Shown piece by piece: positions 41,300 through 49,321 of a stretch of 64,000 nt of DNA; positions within the stretch are counted from its first letter, which is position 1; each line of letters begins with the position of its first letter. This DNA comes from Hymenobacter sp. DG01 (GTDB taxonomy: Bacteria; Bacteroidota; Bacteroidia; Cytophagales; Hymenobacteraceae), in NCBI RefSeq assembly GCF_006352025.1, contig NZ_CP040936.1, forward strand, positions 2,914,001-2,978,000, given 5' to 3'. Position numbers and translations under genes: made by a program. Below the pieces are notes generated by a model, which was given only the letters and a program-made list of their open reading frames with translations, ran no database searches and was not told where the DNA came from.

Positions 41300-42301
41300 A
41301 TGGCTAAAATAACTTTCGACGGCGTTGAGGTAGAAGTTCCGGACGGAACCACTATCCTGAATGCTGCCCGCCAGATTGGGGGTAGCATTGTGCCCCCGGC
41401 CATGTGCTACTACACCCCGCTGAAAGGCTCGGGCGGTAAATGCCGTGCCTGCCTTGTGCGGGTAGCTGCCGGTTCGGCCAAGGACCCGCGCCCCATGCCC
41501 AAGCTGGTTGCCTCGTGCGTAACACCGGTGCAGGATGGCATGGTAGTGGAAAACACTACCTCCGAACAAGTGCTAAACGTGCGCAAGGGCATCGTGGAGA
41601 TGCTGCTCATCAACCACCCGCTGGACTGCCCCGTGTGCGACCAGGCTGGGGAGTGCGACCTGCAGAACTTCGCCTTCGAGCACGGCGTGAGCACCACCCG
41701 CTACCAGGAAGAGCGTCGCACCTTCGAGAAAATCGACATTGGGCCGCTGATTCAGTTGCACATGACGCGCTGCATCCTGTGCTACCGCTGCGTGTACACG
41801 GCCAATCAGATTACCGATAACCGGGTGCATGGCGTGCTGGGCCGCGGCGACGCTGCCGAAATCGGCACGTACATAGAGAACATCATCGACAATGACTTCT
41901 CTGGCAACGTCATCGACGTATGCCCGGTAGGTGCCCTCACCGACAAGACGTTCCGCTTTAAGTCGCGCGTGTGGTTTACGAAGCCCGTGAATGCTCACCG
42001 TGACTGCCCTAAGTGCTCCGGTAATGTGGTCCTTTGGTACAAAGGCAAAGACGTGCTGCGCACGACGGCCCGCAAAGACCAGTACGGTGAAGTGAAAGAG
42101 TGGATCTGCAACGAGTGCCGCTTCGAGAAAAAGGAAACCTCGGACTGGACTATCGAAGGTCCCGCCCACATCGACCGTTCTTCGGTAATTTCGGCCAACC
42201 ACTACGAGCTACCCGTCCTTAACCAGTCGGTAATAGCTGACCTGCCCGAAAGCACTCAGCGTGATTTGGAAAAGAATCCACCGCTTAAGCTGGGTAGCTA
42301 G
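41300..42301 (+). CDS. nuoG: NADH-quinone oxidoreductase subunit G, short form
   Basis: 333 residues. It carries the iron-sulphur part: the 2Fe-2S ferredoxin domain (PPAMCYYTPLKGSGGKCRACLV and SCVTPV), the His/Cys 4Fe-4S motif (NHPLDCPVCDQAGECDLQ) and CILCYRC with a final Cys in DVCPVGAL. It continues with a CPKCSGN...CNEC zinc-ribbon-like pair, then stops at a position where NuoG of other groups has a large molybdopterin-oxidoreductase-like domain of several hundred residues. No remnant of that domain follows. Confidence 0.93.
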   Translation: MAKITFDGVEVEVPDGTTILNAARQIGGSIVPPAMCYYTPLKGSGGKCRACLVRVAAGSAKDPRPMPKLVASCVTPVQDGMVVENTTSEQVLNVRKGIVEMLLINHPLDCPVCDQAGECDLQNFAFEHGVSTTRYQEERRTFEKIDIGPLIQLHMTRCILCYRCVYTANQITDNRVHGVLGRGDAAEIGTYIENIIDNDFSGNVIDVCPVGALTDKTFRFKSRVWFTKPVNAHRDCPKCSGNVVLWYKGKDVLRTTARKDQYGEVKEWICNECRFEKKETSDWTIEGPAHIDRSSVISANHYELPVLNQSVIADLPESTQRDLEKNPPLKLGS

Positions 42302-42312
42302 CGCCAAAGGTC

Positions 42313-42423
42313 CTGTCCTCCTGAGCGGAGCGAAGGACCTCTACAGAAGGTAACCTCTTTTGATTAATTAGAAGTAGAGGTCCTTCGTCACTGGCTTGAT
42401 TCGCCGCATGCTCAGGAGGACAG
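42313..42423. repeat. Long imperfect palindrome between nuoG and nuoH
   Basis: Two complementary segment pairs: ctgtcctcctgagc (42313-42326) with gctcaggaggacag (42410-42423), and cgaaggacctctac (42331-42344) with gtagaggtccttcg (42374-42387). The sequence resembles the CCTGAGCGnAGCGAAGGA interspersed repeats seen in many bacterial genomes. Confidence 0.75.
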
Positions 42424-42450
42424 CATTTTTACCAGATTTCAACCTTTCCA

Positions 42451-43533
42451 ATGATTGAACTACCCGCACTAGGCTGGCAATCCATTGTCATCTTCGTCGT
42501 ATTTGCGCTTTCGCTGCTGATTGCGACTTATTGCACGTATGCTGAGCGCGTTATTGCCGCGTTTCTGCAGGACCGGGTAGGCCCGGACCGCGCCGGCCCC
42601 TACGGCTTGCTGCAGCCCTTGGCCGACGCCGTAAAGATGTTCACGAAGGAAGAGTTCTTCCCTGGTGGCGCTAACAAGGCACTGTTCATCTTCGGCCCCT
42701 GTCTGGCCATGATTACAGCCCTGATGTCGTCGGCGGTAATTCCGTTCGGCAACAACGTTAGCTTCGGCAACAACAACTTCTTCCTGCAGGGCATCGAGGT
42801 AAACATAGGAATGCTGTGGGTATTCGGCGTGGTGTCCTTGGGGGTGTACGGCGTGATGATTGGCGGCTGGGCTTCCAACAATAAGTTCTCCCTGCTCGGC
42901 GCGGTGCGCGCTGCTTCCCAAAACATCAGCTACGAGCTGGCTATGGGCATGTCCCTGATTGCCGTCTTGATGATGTCGGGTACGCTGAGCCTGCGCGAAA
43001 TCACCCTGCAACAGTCAGTGCCCGGCGAATGGGTGATGTGGAACATCGTGAAGCAGCCCCTGGGCTTTATCATCTTCTGCGTGTGCGCCTTCGCCGAGAC
43101 TAACCGTACACCCTTCGACTTGCCGGAGTGTGAAACGGAGCTGGTAGGTGGCTACCACACCGAATACTCCTCCATGAAACTGGGTCTGTACCTCTTCGCG
43201 GAGTACATCAACATCTTCGTGGCTTCGGCCGTGATGAGCGTGCTTTACTTCGGGGGCTTCAACTTCCCCTTCCAGTATGAGCTGCGCGACTGGTTGGTGA
43301 GCAGCCAGAGCTGGGAGCTGGCTTCGGCTCAGAACCTGATTACGATACTGGGTACGGTGGGCCTGTTCGCCAAAATCTTCGGCTTCATCTTCTTCTTTAT
43401 GTGGGTGCGCTGGACTCTACCGCGCTTCCGCTACGACCAGCTGATGCGCCTGGGCTGGACCATCCTCATTCCCCTGGCCGTTGTCAATATCCTCATCACC
43501 GGCGGGCTCATCCTGTTCGGGGTGATTAAGTAA
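42451..43533 (+). CDS. nuoH: NADH-quinone oxidoreductase subunit H
   Basis: 360 residues, eight or nine membrane helices. It contacts the quinone tunnel. Conserved segments: ERVIAAFLQDRVGPDRAGPYGLLQPLADAVKMFTKEEF at the start, QNISYELAMG, and the cytoplasmic loop FAETNRTPFDLPECETELVGGYHTEYSSMKLGLYLFAEY with its acidic cluster. Follows the palindromic element after nuoG. Confidence 0.97.
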   Translation: MIELPALGWQSIVIFVVFALSLLIATYCTYAERVIAAFLQDRVGPDRAGPYGLLQPLADAVKMFTKEEFFPGGANKALFIFGPCLAMITALMSSAVIPFGNNVSFGNNNFFLQGIEVNIGMLWVFGVVSLGVYGVMIGGWASNNKFSLLGAVRAASQNISYELAMGMSLIAVLMMSGTLSLREITLQQSVPGEWVMWNIVKQPLGFIIFCVCAFAETNRTPFDLPECETELVGGYHTEYSSMKLGLYLFAEYINIFVASAVMSVLYFGGFNFPFQYELRDWLVSSQSWELASAQNLITILGTVGLFAKIFGFIFFFMWVRWTLPRFRYDQLMRLGWTILIPLAVVNILITGGLILFGVIK

Positions 43534-43598
43534 CTTTCCATTCCTACCCCGCTGCGCCCGCCTAAACTTGGGCTGGATGCAACACGGTCTGACGATAT

Positions 43599-44174
43599 AT
43601 GCAACTCACTAACAGAGCCAAGAAATTAGAGAAGAAGCCCATGACCCTGGCCGAGCGGGCCTACCTACCTGCCATCTTCCAGGGTCTGAGCATCACGATG
43701 CGCCACTTCTTTATGAAGAAGGCCACCGTGCGCTACCCCGAGGAAGTGCGGCCCTTCTCCCCCGTATTCCGTGGTCTGCACGTGCTTAAGCGCGATGAGC
43801 AGGGTCGGGAGCGGTGCACGGCCTGCGGCCTCTGCGCCGTGGCCTGCCCGGCCGAAGCCATTACCATGGTAGCCGGTGAGCGGAAGAAGGGTGAAGAAGG
43901 CCTCTACCGCGAGGAGAAGTACGCCATCAGCTACGAAATCAACATGCTGCGCTGCATCTTCTGCGGCCTTTGCGAGGAGGCTTGCCCGAAAGCGGCCGTG
44001 TACCTGCAGCCCGACAAAATTGCTCCCCCACGCTACGAGCGGGATGAGTTTGTTTACGGTAAGGACCGCCTGGTAGAGCCGGTGTCGCCGGATGCGCGCT
44101 CGGTGCGCGGCATTCAGCTGACGCCGGAGCAGGCGAACGCGCTGCGTAATAAACTGGCGCAGCAACCGGCTTAA
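43599..44174 (+). CDS. nuoI: NADH-quinone oxidoreductase subunit I
   Basis: 191 residues. Two 4Fe-4S ferredoxin motifs: CTACGLCAVACPAEAI and CIFCGLCEEACPKAAV (clusters N6a/N6b), which relay electrons towards N2. An N-terminal amphipathic helix (ITMRHFFMKKATVRYPEEV) rests on the membrane. Gap to nuoJ holds a palindromic element. Confidence 0.97.
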   Translation: MQLTNRAKKLEKKPMTLAERAYLPAIFQGLSITMRHFFMKKATVRYPEEVRPFSPVFRGLHVLKRDEQGRERCTACGLCAVACPAEAITMVAGERKKGEEGLYREEKYAISYEINMLRCIFCGLCEEACPKAAVYLQPDKIAPPRYERDEFVYGKDRLVEPVSPDARSVRGIQLTPEQANALRNKLAQQPA

Positions 44175-44181
44175 ACGGTAG

Positions 44182-44272
44182 CGCGAAGCTCCAGCTTCGC
44201 GTTTCGGAGGATGGCGGCTACCCGTCGTCACAACGAAAATCGTTCAACGACACGCGAAGCTGGAGCTTCGCG
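44182..44272. repeat. Paired palindromes between nuoI and nuoJ
   Basis: 44182-44201 and 44253-44272 are each near-palindromes of the form cgcgaagct-cc/gg-agcttcgcg, and are complementary to one another. Together they form a repeat-spacer-repeat unit. Confidence 0.75.
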
Positions 44273-44286
44273 CCACAGGTATCCCA

Positions 44287-44799
44287 ATGTCTCCACTCTT
44301 TCTCTTCCTGACTTTTGTGGCGCTGCTGAGCGCGCTGGGGGTAGTATTTGCCAAAAACCCGGTACACAGCGTGCTGTTCCTTATCCTGACGTTCTTTGCC
44401 TTATCGGGTCATTACCTGCTGTTAAACGCGCAGTTTCTGGCGGCCGTGAACATTATCGTGTATGCAGGCGCTATCATGGTGCTGTTCCTGTTTGTGATTA
44501 TGTTCCTGAACCTGAACGTGGACACGGAGCCTCACAAGCCGGCCCTGGCCAAGATTGCCGCCGCTGTTGCCGGCGGTTCTCTGCTGCTTATTCTGGTAGC
44601 AGCCCTCAAGGACGTACAGCCCACCGGTGTTCCTCTGGACGCCAGCTTCGACTCGCAGATTGGCATGGTGGACCGCCTCGGGCTGGTACTCTATCAGCAG
44701 TATCTACTGCCCTTTGAGCTAGCCTCGGTGCTGTTTCTGGTAGCCATGGTAGGGGCAGTAATGCTTGGTAAGCGAGAAGCCGGAGAGAGAAACTTCTAA
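44287..44799 (+). CDS. nuoJ: NADH-quinone oxidoreductase subunit J
   Basis: 170 residues, five membrane helices. The third helix AVNIIVYAGAIMVLFLFVIMFLNLN contains the conserved Gly/Glu-region residues that form a pi-bulge linking the quinone site to the pump modules. KNPVHSVLFLILTFFALSGHYLLLNAQFLA is typical. It is the last gene of the first complex I block and is followed by a terminator. Confidence 0.96.
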   Translation: MSPLFLFLTFVALLSALGVVFAKNPVHSVLFLILTFFALSGHYLLLNAQFLAAVNIIVYAGAIMVLFLFVIMFLNLNVDTEPHKPALAKIAAAVAGGSLLLILVAALKDVQPTGVPLDASFDSQIGMVDRLGLVLYQQYLLPFELASVLFLVAMVGAVMLGKREAGERNF

Positions 44800-44817
44800 G
44801 CAACGATAACATGTAGG

Positions 44818-44848
44818 AAAGGCCGCTGAAGATTCAGCGGCCTTTTTG
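44818..44848 (+). terminator. Terminator ending the nuoA-J operon
   Basis: 13-bp perfect stem (aaaggccgctgaa with ttcagcggccttt) followed by Ts. Confidence 0.88.
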
Positions 44849-45174
44849 TTTACCGGCAGTACGACCTAGCCCGAGAGGCATTAAGGATAAGCCTTTAGCG
44901 CATCTGTCAAGCAGTAATTTTGAGGTTCCTGCAGTCAGGATGACTACCCTGGCTTGAAAGCGAAGCGCTTTGCAATAGTACTATTTGACTTTCATTTCTT
45001 ATGACTTACTCAGTCAAATAGCTACTTTACAATTGAAATTTATTATCAAAATCCTAGTTTTTCAGGCAATATACTATCATTTTTACCAGAATTATCTAAT
45101 AAAATTGCAAGTCTGCATTCAGACTACGGCAGCTGGATTTAGCTGTGATAGAGGTTCTTTGTTTGGGTGGTATT
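44849..45174. other. AT-rich intergenic stretch upstream of the serine hydrolase
   Basis: About 325 bases, strikingly AT-rich between 44990 and 45120 compared with the flanks. It contains possible promoter-like runs (ctagtttttc near 45052) but no exact -7 box. No gene was seen. Confidence 0.5.
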
Positions 45175-46923
45175 GTGAAAAAGTTGCTTGCCCTGCTGCT
45201 GGGCTTGCTTGCCTTGCCAGCGTGGGCGCAAACCGGGGTATCGGCCGTTGAAACGGCGCCTGTGGATGCCGTAGTGCAGAAGTTTATGAGCCGCTGGAAG
45301 ATTCCGGGTGCCTCTGTGGCCATCAGCCGCCAGGGCAAGCTGGTGTACGCTCGGGGCTTCGGCTACGCCGATTTAGCCAAGACCCAGCCAATGACACCCG
45401 CTACCCTGCTACGGGTAGCCAGCGTCTCGAAGCCGGTAACATCGGTGGCTGTTATGAAGCTAATGGAGGAAGGAAAGCTGAGCCTGCAGCACAAAGTATT
45501 CGGGCCGGAGGGCTACCTCAATGCCCCCTATTACACCGGCGTCATTACCGATCCGCGCATTTACGACATTACAGTGCGGCAGCTGCTGGAGCACACGGCG
45601 GGCTGGAACCGGGATGCGGGAGTAGATGGCTTCAACAGTTCCGACCCAATAGATTTCCCGCTGCACGTAGCGCAGGTAATGCAGGTACCCAACCCCGTGG
45701 GCGACTCTACCCTGGTGCGCTACCTCCTGAGTCGGGGCCTGAACTTCAGCCCAGGTACCCGCTTTGCCTATTCCAACATTGGCTACCTGGTACTGGGTAA
45801 GATTATCGAGAAGATAACCGGCCAGCGTTACGAGGCCTGGGTAAGAAGTAACATCCTGGCGCCTGCCGGCGTCCGGGAGGCCCACCTGGGCCGGAACCTG
45901 CGCACGGCCAAATTGGAGAATGAGGCAGAGTATTTCTGCCCGGCCATCGGCGAGTCGTGCTACGGCACGGGCAAGAAGGTTTCGTATGCTTACGGCGGGG
46001 CCAACCTGGAAGCCATGAACGCCCACGGTGGCTGGCTGTTCACGGCCCGCGACCTGGTGCGCCTGTTGCTGGCCGTGGATGGTTCGCCTACCCGCCCCGA
46101 CATTCTGCTCCCCGCAACCCTGGACACGATGACGGCCCCGTCGGCCGAGGCCAAGCGCTACGCCAAGGGCTGGATGGTGAACCCCAAACGAGGCTTGTGG
46201 TGGCACACTGGCTGCCTCAACGGCTCTACCAGCCTGGTAGCACGCACCGACGACGGCTATACCTGGGCCATTCTGCTGAATGCCTGCCCTAATACCAACC
46301 GCTTCTGGAATGAGGTGGAAAACCTGGGGTGGGACTGCATCAACAGCACAAACGCCTGGCCGGCCTACGACCTGTTTCCGCCCGAACACAACGCTTCTCA
46401 GCTTCGGCTAGCCAACCAGGGTAGTAAATCGGCAACGCTGGCCTGGGCCAATGGCAATGGCACGCACCGCCTGGTAGTGGTGCGCGAGGGAGCCCCGATT
46501 GATGCCTTCCCTGTGGACGGGCGCACGTATGCTGGTGGCCGTACCCTGGGCCAGGGCGCCAGCCTGGGCAATGGAAACTACGTAGTAGCAGCCGGCCCCG
46601 ACAGCAGCGTGCAGATCATGGGCCTGCAGCCTGGCCGCACCTACTACGCCCGAGTTATGGAGTATCGGCTAAACGCCCCGTCAGCTATGCAGCCCGTGTA
46701 CACGTTTGATGGCAACCCGGTACTGCGGATTCAGCTTGCTCAGGCCCCACTGGCTAAATCAAAGCCCAAGCTCAACACTCCAGCCCGGACCATAGCCGGC
46801 AAAGTCCGGCCCCGGAAACCAGCGGCCTCCTCGGCAGGCACGGCCCTACCCCACCTACCAGCGCCCACTCATCCTGCCCACCTGAGCCGGTTGCGCACCC
46901 TGCTTAGCTGGCGCAAGAGTTAG
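45175..46923 (+). CDS. Secreted serine hydrolase (class C beta-lactamase fold) with C-terminal extension
   Basis: 582 residues from GTG 45175, giving a signal peptide (KKLLALLLGLLALPAWAQ); GTG 45145 would lengthen it without reason. Penicillin-binding-protein-like motifs: SVSK (catalytic Ser and Lys) in LRVASVSKPVTSVAVMKLM, YSN in FAYSNIGYLVLG and HTG in WWHTGCLNG. About residues 400-520 look like a fibronectin-III-like domain (LQPGRTYYARVMEYR). The tail is basic and Pro-rich. It is probably a peptidase or esterase rather than an antibiotic-resistance enzyme. Confidence 0.9.
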   Translation: MKKLLALLLGLLALPAWAQTGVSAVETAPVDAVVQKFMSRWKIPGASVAISRQGKLVYARGFGYADLAKTQPMTPATLLRVASVSKPVTSVAVMKLMEEGKLSLQHKVFGPEGYLNAPYYTGVITDPRIYDITVRQLLEHTAGWNRDAGVDGFNSSDPIDFPLHVAQVMQVPNPVGDSTLVRYLLSRGLNFSPGTRFAYSNIGYLVLGKIIEKITGQRYEAWVRSNILAPAGVREAHLGRNLRTAKLENEAEYFCPAIGESCYGTGKKVSYAYGGANLEAMNAHGGWLFTARDLVRLLLAVDGSPTRPDILLPATLDTMTAPSAEAKRYAKGWMVNPKRGLWWHTGCLNGSTSLVARTDDGYTWAILLNACPNTNRFWNEVENLGWDCINSTNAWPAYDLFPPEHNASQLRLANQGSKSATLAWANGNGTHRLVVVREGAPIDAFPVDGRTYAGGRTLGQGASLGNGNYVVAAGPDSSVQIMGLQPGRTYYARVMEYRLNAPSAMQPVYTFDGNPVLRIQLAQAPLAKSKPKLNTPARTIAGKVRPRKPAASSAGTALPHLPAPTHPAHLSRLRTLLSWRKS

Positions 46924-46941
46924 CATGGGAATAGTCAAAAA

Positions 46942-46976
46942 AGAAACCCTGACATGATCTGTCAGGGTTTCTTTTT
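46942..46976. terminator. Two-way terminator after the serine hydrolase
   Basis: 13-bp perfect stem (agaaaccctgaca with tgtcagggtttct), 5-base loop, A-run before and T-run after. Confidence 0.9.
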
Positions 46977-47350
46977 CAGGAGGGGGTAGGGGCATCTTCG
47001 GCGGCCCGGCGACGCATCCAGGCAGGTCCGCAGACACCCTGCATTTTCTGCCGGAATTTCTCCTGCTCCTCGGGAGTAAGGCCCGCCATTCGGGACTCCA
47101 TTTTCTGCTTCCAGAGCTTGCGTCGCCGGGTCCAGGCGGCTCCTCGGCCGCCCCTACCCCACCCTCCGAACAGGATGCGGGTAAGTAGCAGTAGCCCTAG
47201 CGTTTGCCAGAAGCTGATAAACGGCCCTTGAAATAGGGTCGGCACCAGCCAGTTCCATAGGCTCATGGTAAGGTAGCCGGCGGCCGCTATAAACAAGGCC
47301 GCGAAAACTATGAATTTGAGGCCGCGGAGCAGCCAGAAGGAGCGGTTCAT
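46976..47350 (-). CDS. Small membrane protein co-transcribed with a sigma factor
   Basis: 124 residues. Two membrane helices (FIVFAALFIAAAGYLTMSLWNWLV and FISFWQTLGLLLLTRILFGGW), then a basic cytoplasmic helix region (WTRRRKLWKQKMESRMAGLTPEEQEKFRQKMQGVCG). It lies 76 bases after the sigma-factor gene on the same strand. The family is not named to my knowledge. A role in holding or sensing for the sigma factor is possible but unproven. Confidence 0.75.
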   Translation of the reverse strand: MNRSFWLLRGLKFIVFAALFIAAAGYLTMSLWNWLVPTLFQGPFISFWQTLGLLLLTRILFGGWGRGGRGAAWTRRRKLWKQKMESRMAGLTPEEQEKFRQKMQGVCGPAWMRRRAAEDAPTPS

Positions 47351-47426
47351 GGGGTAGCAGTAAAAATCGGAACGCAGGCCTATGGTGCAACACCGGGCGT
47401 GGCGGCGGGCCCTTGCTCTTTGTGAG

Positions 47427-48029
47427 TTAATCGGTAAACAACTCCTTGTAAAGCGTTTGCAGACGCTTGCGAAGGTGCTGTACGGCGTAGTGCTTGCGCG
47501 AAATCAGGGTTTTGAGTGGCACGCCCGTCTCCTCCTCCATTTCCCGGAACGTCTTGTCTTCCAGCTCGTGCCAGATAAATACCTGGCGCTGGGCGGCTGG
47601 TAGTTCAGCCAGCGCGTCGGTCAGGGCTTCCATCAGCGTTTCGCGCAGCAGGCGGTTTTCCGGCGCGTCGTCGGGGGCGGGCAGGATGTCGGCCAGCAGC
47701 AGGGAGTTTTCGTCCTCGTCGCGGCCCCGAATCAGCTCCTCTTCCAGGGAAGATGGCCGCTTACGCCGGTACAGGTCGGTGATGCGGTTGCGCGCCACCC
47801 GAAACAGCCAGGCCGCTGCCTGCTCCACCGGCTTCAGCATGCGGTAGCTTTCCACCAGCTCGGCAAACACATCCTGCAGCACGTCTTCAGCCTCGGCCTC
47901 ATCAGGGATGCGGCGGCGGATAAAGGCCAGCAGCCGCCCGCGCTGGGTGCGCACGGCTTCCTGAATTTGCAGGTCCTGGTGGCCAGCCGTCATCAACGAA
48001 GCATCGAGGGGTAGTGCGATAGGTTCCAT
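47427..48029 (-). CDS. Sigma-70 family RNA polymerase sigma factor (ECF-like)
   Basis: 200 residues. Region 2 is AFIRRRIPDEAEAEDVLQDVFAELVESYRMLKPVEQAAAWLFRVARNRITDLYRRKRP. Region 4 is ALAELPAAQRQVFIWHELEDKTFREMEEETGVPLKTLISRKHYAVQHLRKRL. The absence of regions 1 and 3 marks an ECF sigma factor. No classical anti-sigma gene is adjacent; the next gene encodes a two-helix membrane protein. Its target promoters are unknown. Confidence 0.93.
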   Translation of the reverse strand: MEPIALPLDASLMTAGHQDLQIQEAVRTQRGRLLAFIRRRIPDEAEAEDVLQDVFAELVESYRMLKPVEQAAAWLFRVARNRITDLYRRKRPSSLEEELIRGRDEDENSLLLADILPAPDDAPENRLLRETLMEALTDALAELPAAQRQVFIWHELEDKTFREMEEETGVPLKTLISRKHYAVQHLRKRLQTLYKELFTD

Positions 48030-48085
48030 TCTACTCCGGCAGACGCGGCAGCAGATAAAATACTTTACGCAGACTGTAAATAACT

Positions 48086-48129
48086 CAAAAGCCCGCCTGC
48101 CGTGTCTGCTGAGGGTAGGCAGGCGGGCT
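48086..48129 (-). terminator. Terminator of the MaoC gene
   Basis: 12-bp perfect stem (agcccgcctgcc at 48090-48101 with 48118-48129). On the minus strand it runs into TTTT. Confidence 0.75.
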
Positions 48130-48134
48130 GTATG

Positions 48135-48596
48135 CTAGCTAAAGTGATACAGAAACGTGATGACGCCGGTATAGGCGGGCTTACGGCTGCCCTCAATTTC
48201 CAGCGTTACTTCGATGCGGGCCTTGGCAATACCCCGCAGATCCTTCACTGACAGCAGCCGGGCCCGTAGGCGCACCTGGCTGCCTACCGTTACAGCCTGG
48301 TTAAAGCGCAGACTTTCAATTTCATAATTCACCTGCATCTTCAGATTCTCAATCGATACGATCTGATTCCAGAGGTAGGGCAGCAACGACAGCGTCAGGT
48401 AACCGTGGGCAATGGTGGCCCCGAAAGGCGACTCGGTTTGGGCGCGCTCGGCATCCAGATGAATCCACTGAAAATCGAGGGTAGCGGCCGCGAACTGGTT
48501 GATTTGCTCCTGGCTAATGGTGTGATAGTCGGAAATACCTAGCTCCTGTTCTTCGTATTGCCGAAGCTCGGCAAGGCTGCGGATGGTAATGCTCAT
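48135..48596 (-). CDS. MaoC-like dehydratase
   Basis: 153 residues from ATG 48596; the longer frame upstream is not conserved. Hot-dog fold with the hydratase motif: DFQWIHLDAERAQTESPFGATIAHGYLTLSLLPYLW, containing the catalytic Asp/His pair and the Ser/Gly of R-specific enoyl-CoA hydratases. It probably hydrates or dehydrates acyl-CoA thioesters. Located between the two complex I blocks, on the opposite strand. Confidence 0.9.
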   Translation of the reverse strand: MSITIRSLAELRQYEEQELGISDYHTISQEQINQFAAATLDFQWIHLDAERAQTESPFGATIAHGYLTLSLLPYLWNQIVSIENLKMQVNYEIESLRFNQAVTVGSQVRLRARLLSVKDLRGIAKARIEVTLEIEGSRKPAYTGVITFLYHFS

Positions 48597-48817
48597 GGGA
48601 AAAGAGGTTAGCTGTTCAGGAAGCGAATGTACAGGGGATAGCACGTTGAACCACAGAATGCGCCCCGCTACCCCCGGAATGCTGCCCAAGGAAACAAGCG
48701 GCATCGGGGCCAGGACTTCGTCGGGCTGAAGCAGCCGGGCCGTCATGAGTCGCTGACCTTCCCTTCCTGCCGCCAGAAACGCCCCGATTTAGGGGTGGCG
48801 TTTTCCGATTTTCAGGA

Positions 48818-48825
48818 TACCTTTG
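48818..48825 (+). promoter_or_regulatory. -7 element (TACCTTTG) of the nuoK-N operon
   Basis: Exact TAnnTTTG match 62 bases before nuoK ATG 48888. No other plus-strand gene lies between. The -33 region has no clear TTTG. Confidence 0.55.
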
Positions 48826-48887
48826 CCGGCTAGTTGCCCTTACCTCATCCGTGAGTGAGGGCGTCCTTTCGCCGTCAGCCTTACCGC

Positions 48888-49220
48888 ATGGACCAGAACA
48901 TACCGCAGGTTATCCAAACGGTTCCTCTTCAGTACTACGTCTTTTTTGCCGCCGCTCTGTTTTCCATCGGCGTACTAGGCGTGCTCACCCGGCGTAACGC
49001 CATCATTATTTTTATGTGCGTGGAGCTGATGCTCAACGCCGTAAACGTGCTGCTGACGGCCTTTTCGGCCTATCGTGCTGATGCCAACGGGCAGGTATTC
49101 GTGTTCTTCATTATGGCGGTAGCGGCGGCTGAGGTAGCCGTTGGCCTGGCCATCATCGTGATGATCTACCGGAACCTCCAGAGTACGGACGTCAATCTGC
49201 TGAATCGACTCAAATTCTAG
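48888..49220 (+). CDS. nuoK: NADH-quinone oxidoreductase subunit K
   Basis: 110 residues from ATG 48888, three helices. Conserved acids lie in the helices, e.g. Glu in FMCVELMLNAVNVLL and in FFIMAVAAAEVAVGLAIIVMIYR. MrpC-like proton-translocation subunit. First gene of the second complex I block. Confidence 0.96.
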   Translation: MDQNIPQVIQTVPLQYYVFFAAALFSIGVLGVLTRRNAIIIFMCVELMLNAVNVLLTAFSAYRADANGQVFVFFIMAVAAAEVAVGLAIIVMIYRNLQSTDVNLLNRLKF

Positions 49221-49225
49221 GCGAG

Positions 49226-49306
49226 GGGCTTGGAGGCTATGGGCTTCGGGACATAGTGTGGTTCAAGCAGAACCTCATTGGTCCAGGTCCTTTAGTCTCC
49301 AAGCCC
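49226..49306. repeat. Inverted repeat between nuoK and nuoL
   Basis: 10-bp arms gggcttggag (49226-49235) and ctccaagccc (49297-49306), extendable to 12 bp with a one-base bulge. Fills the 100-base gap. Confidence 0.55.
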
Positions 49307-49321
49307 TCAAGTCCCTGACTT

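Noticed and set aside
44211..44717. Plus-strand frame overlapping nuoJ
   Set aside because: nuoJ occupies another frame with clear membrane helices; this frame is a shadow that starts in the palindromic repeat.
45145..45174. Upstream GTG start for the serine hydrolase
   Set aside because: It would add MIEVLCLGGI before an already complete signal peptide; GTG 45175 followed by KKLL is preferred.
45175..46923. Antibiotic-resistance beta-lactamase
   Set aside because: The SxxK/YSN/HTG motifs are shared by esterases and DD-peptidases; the C-terminal extension and large size argue against a dedicated AmpC.
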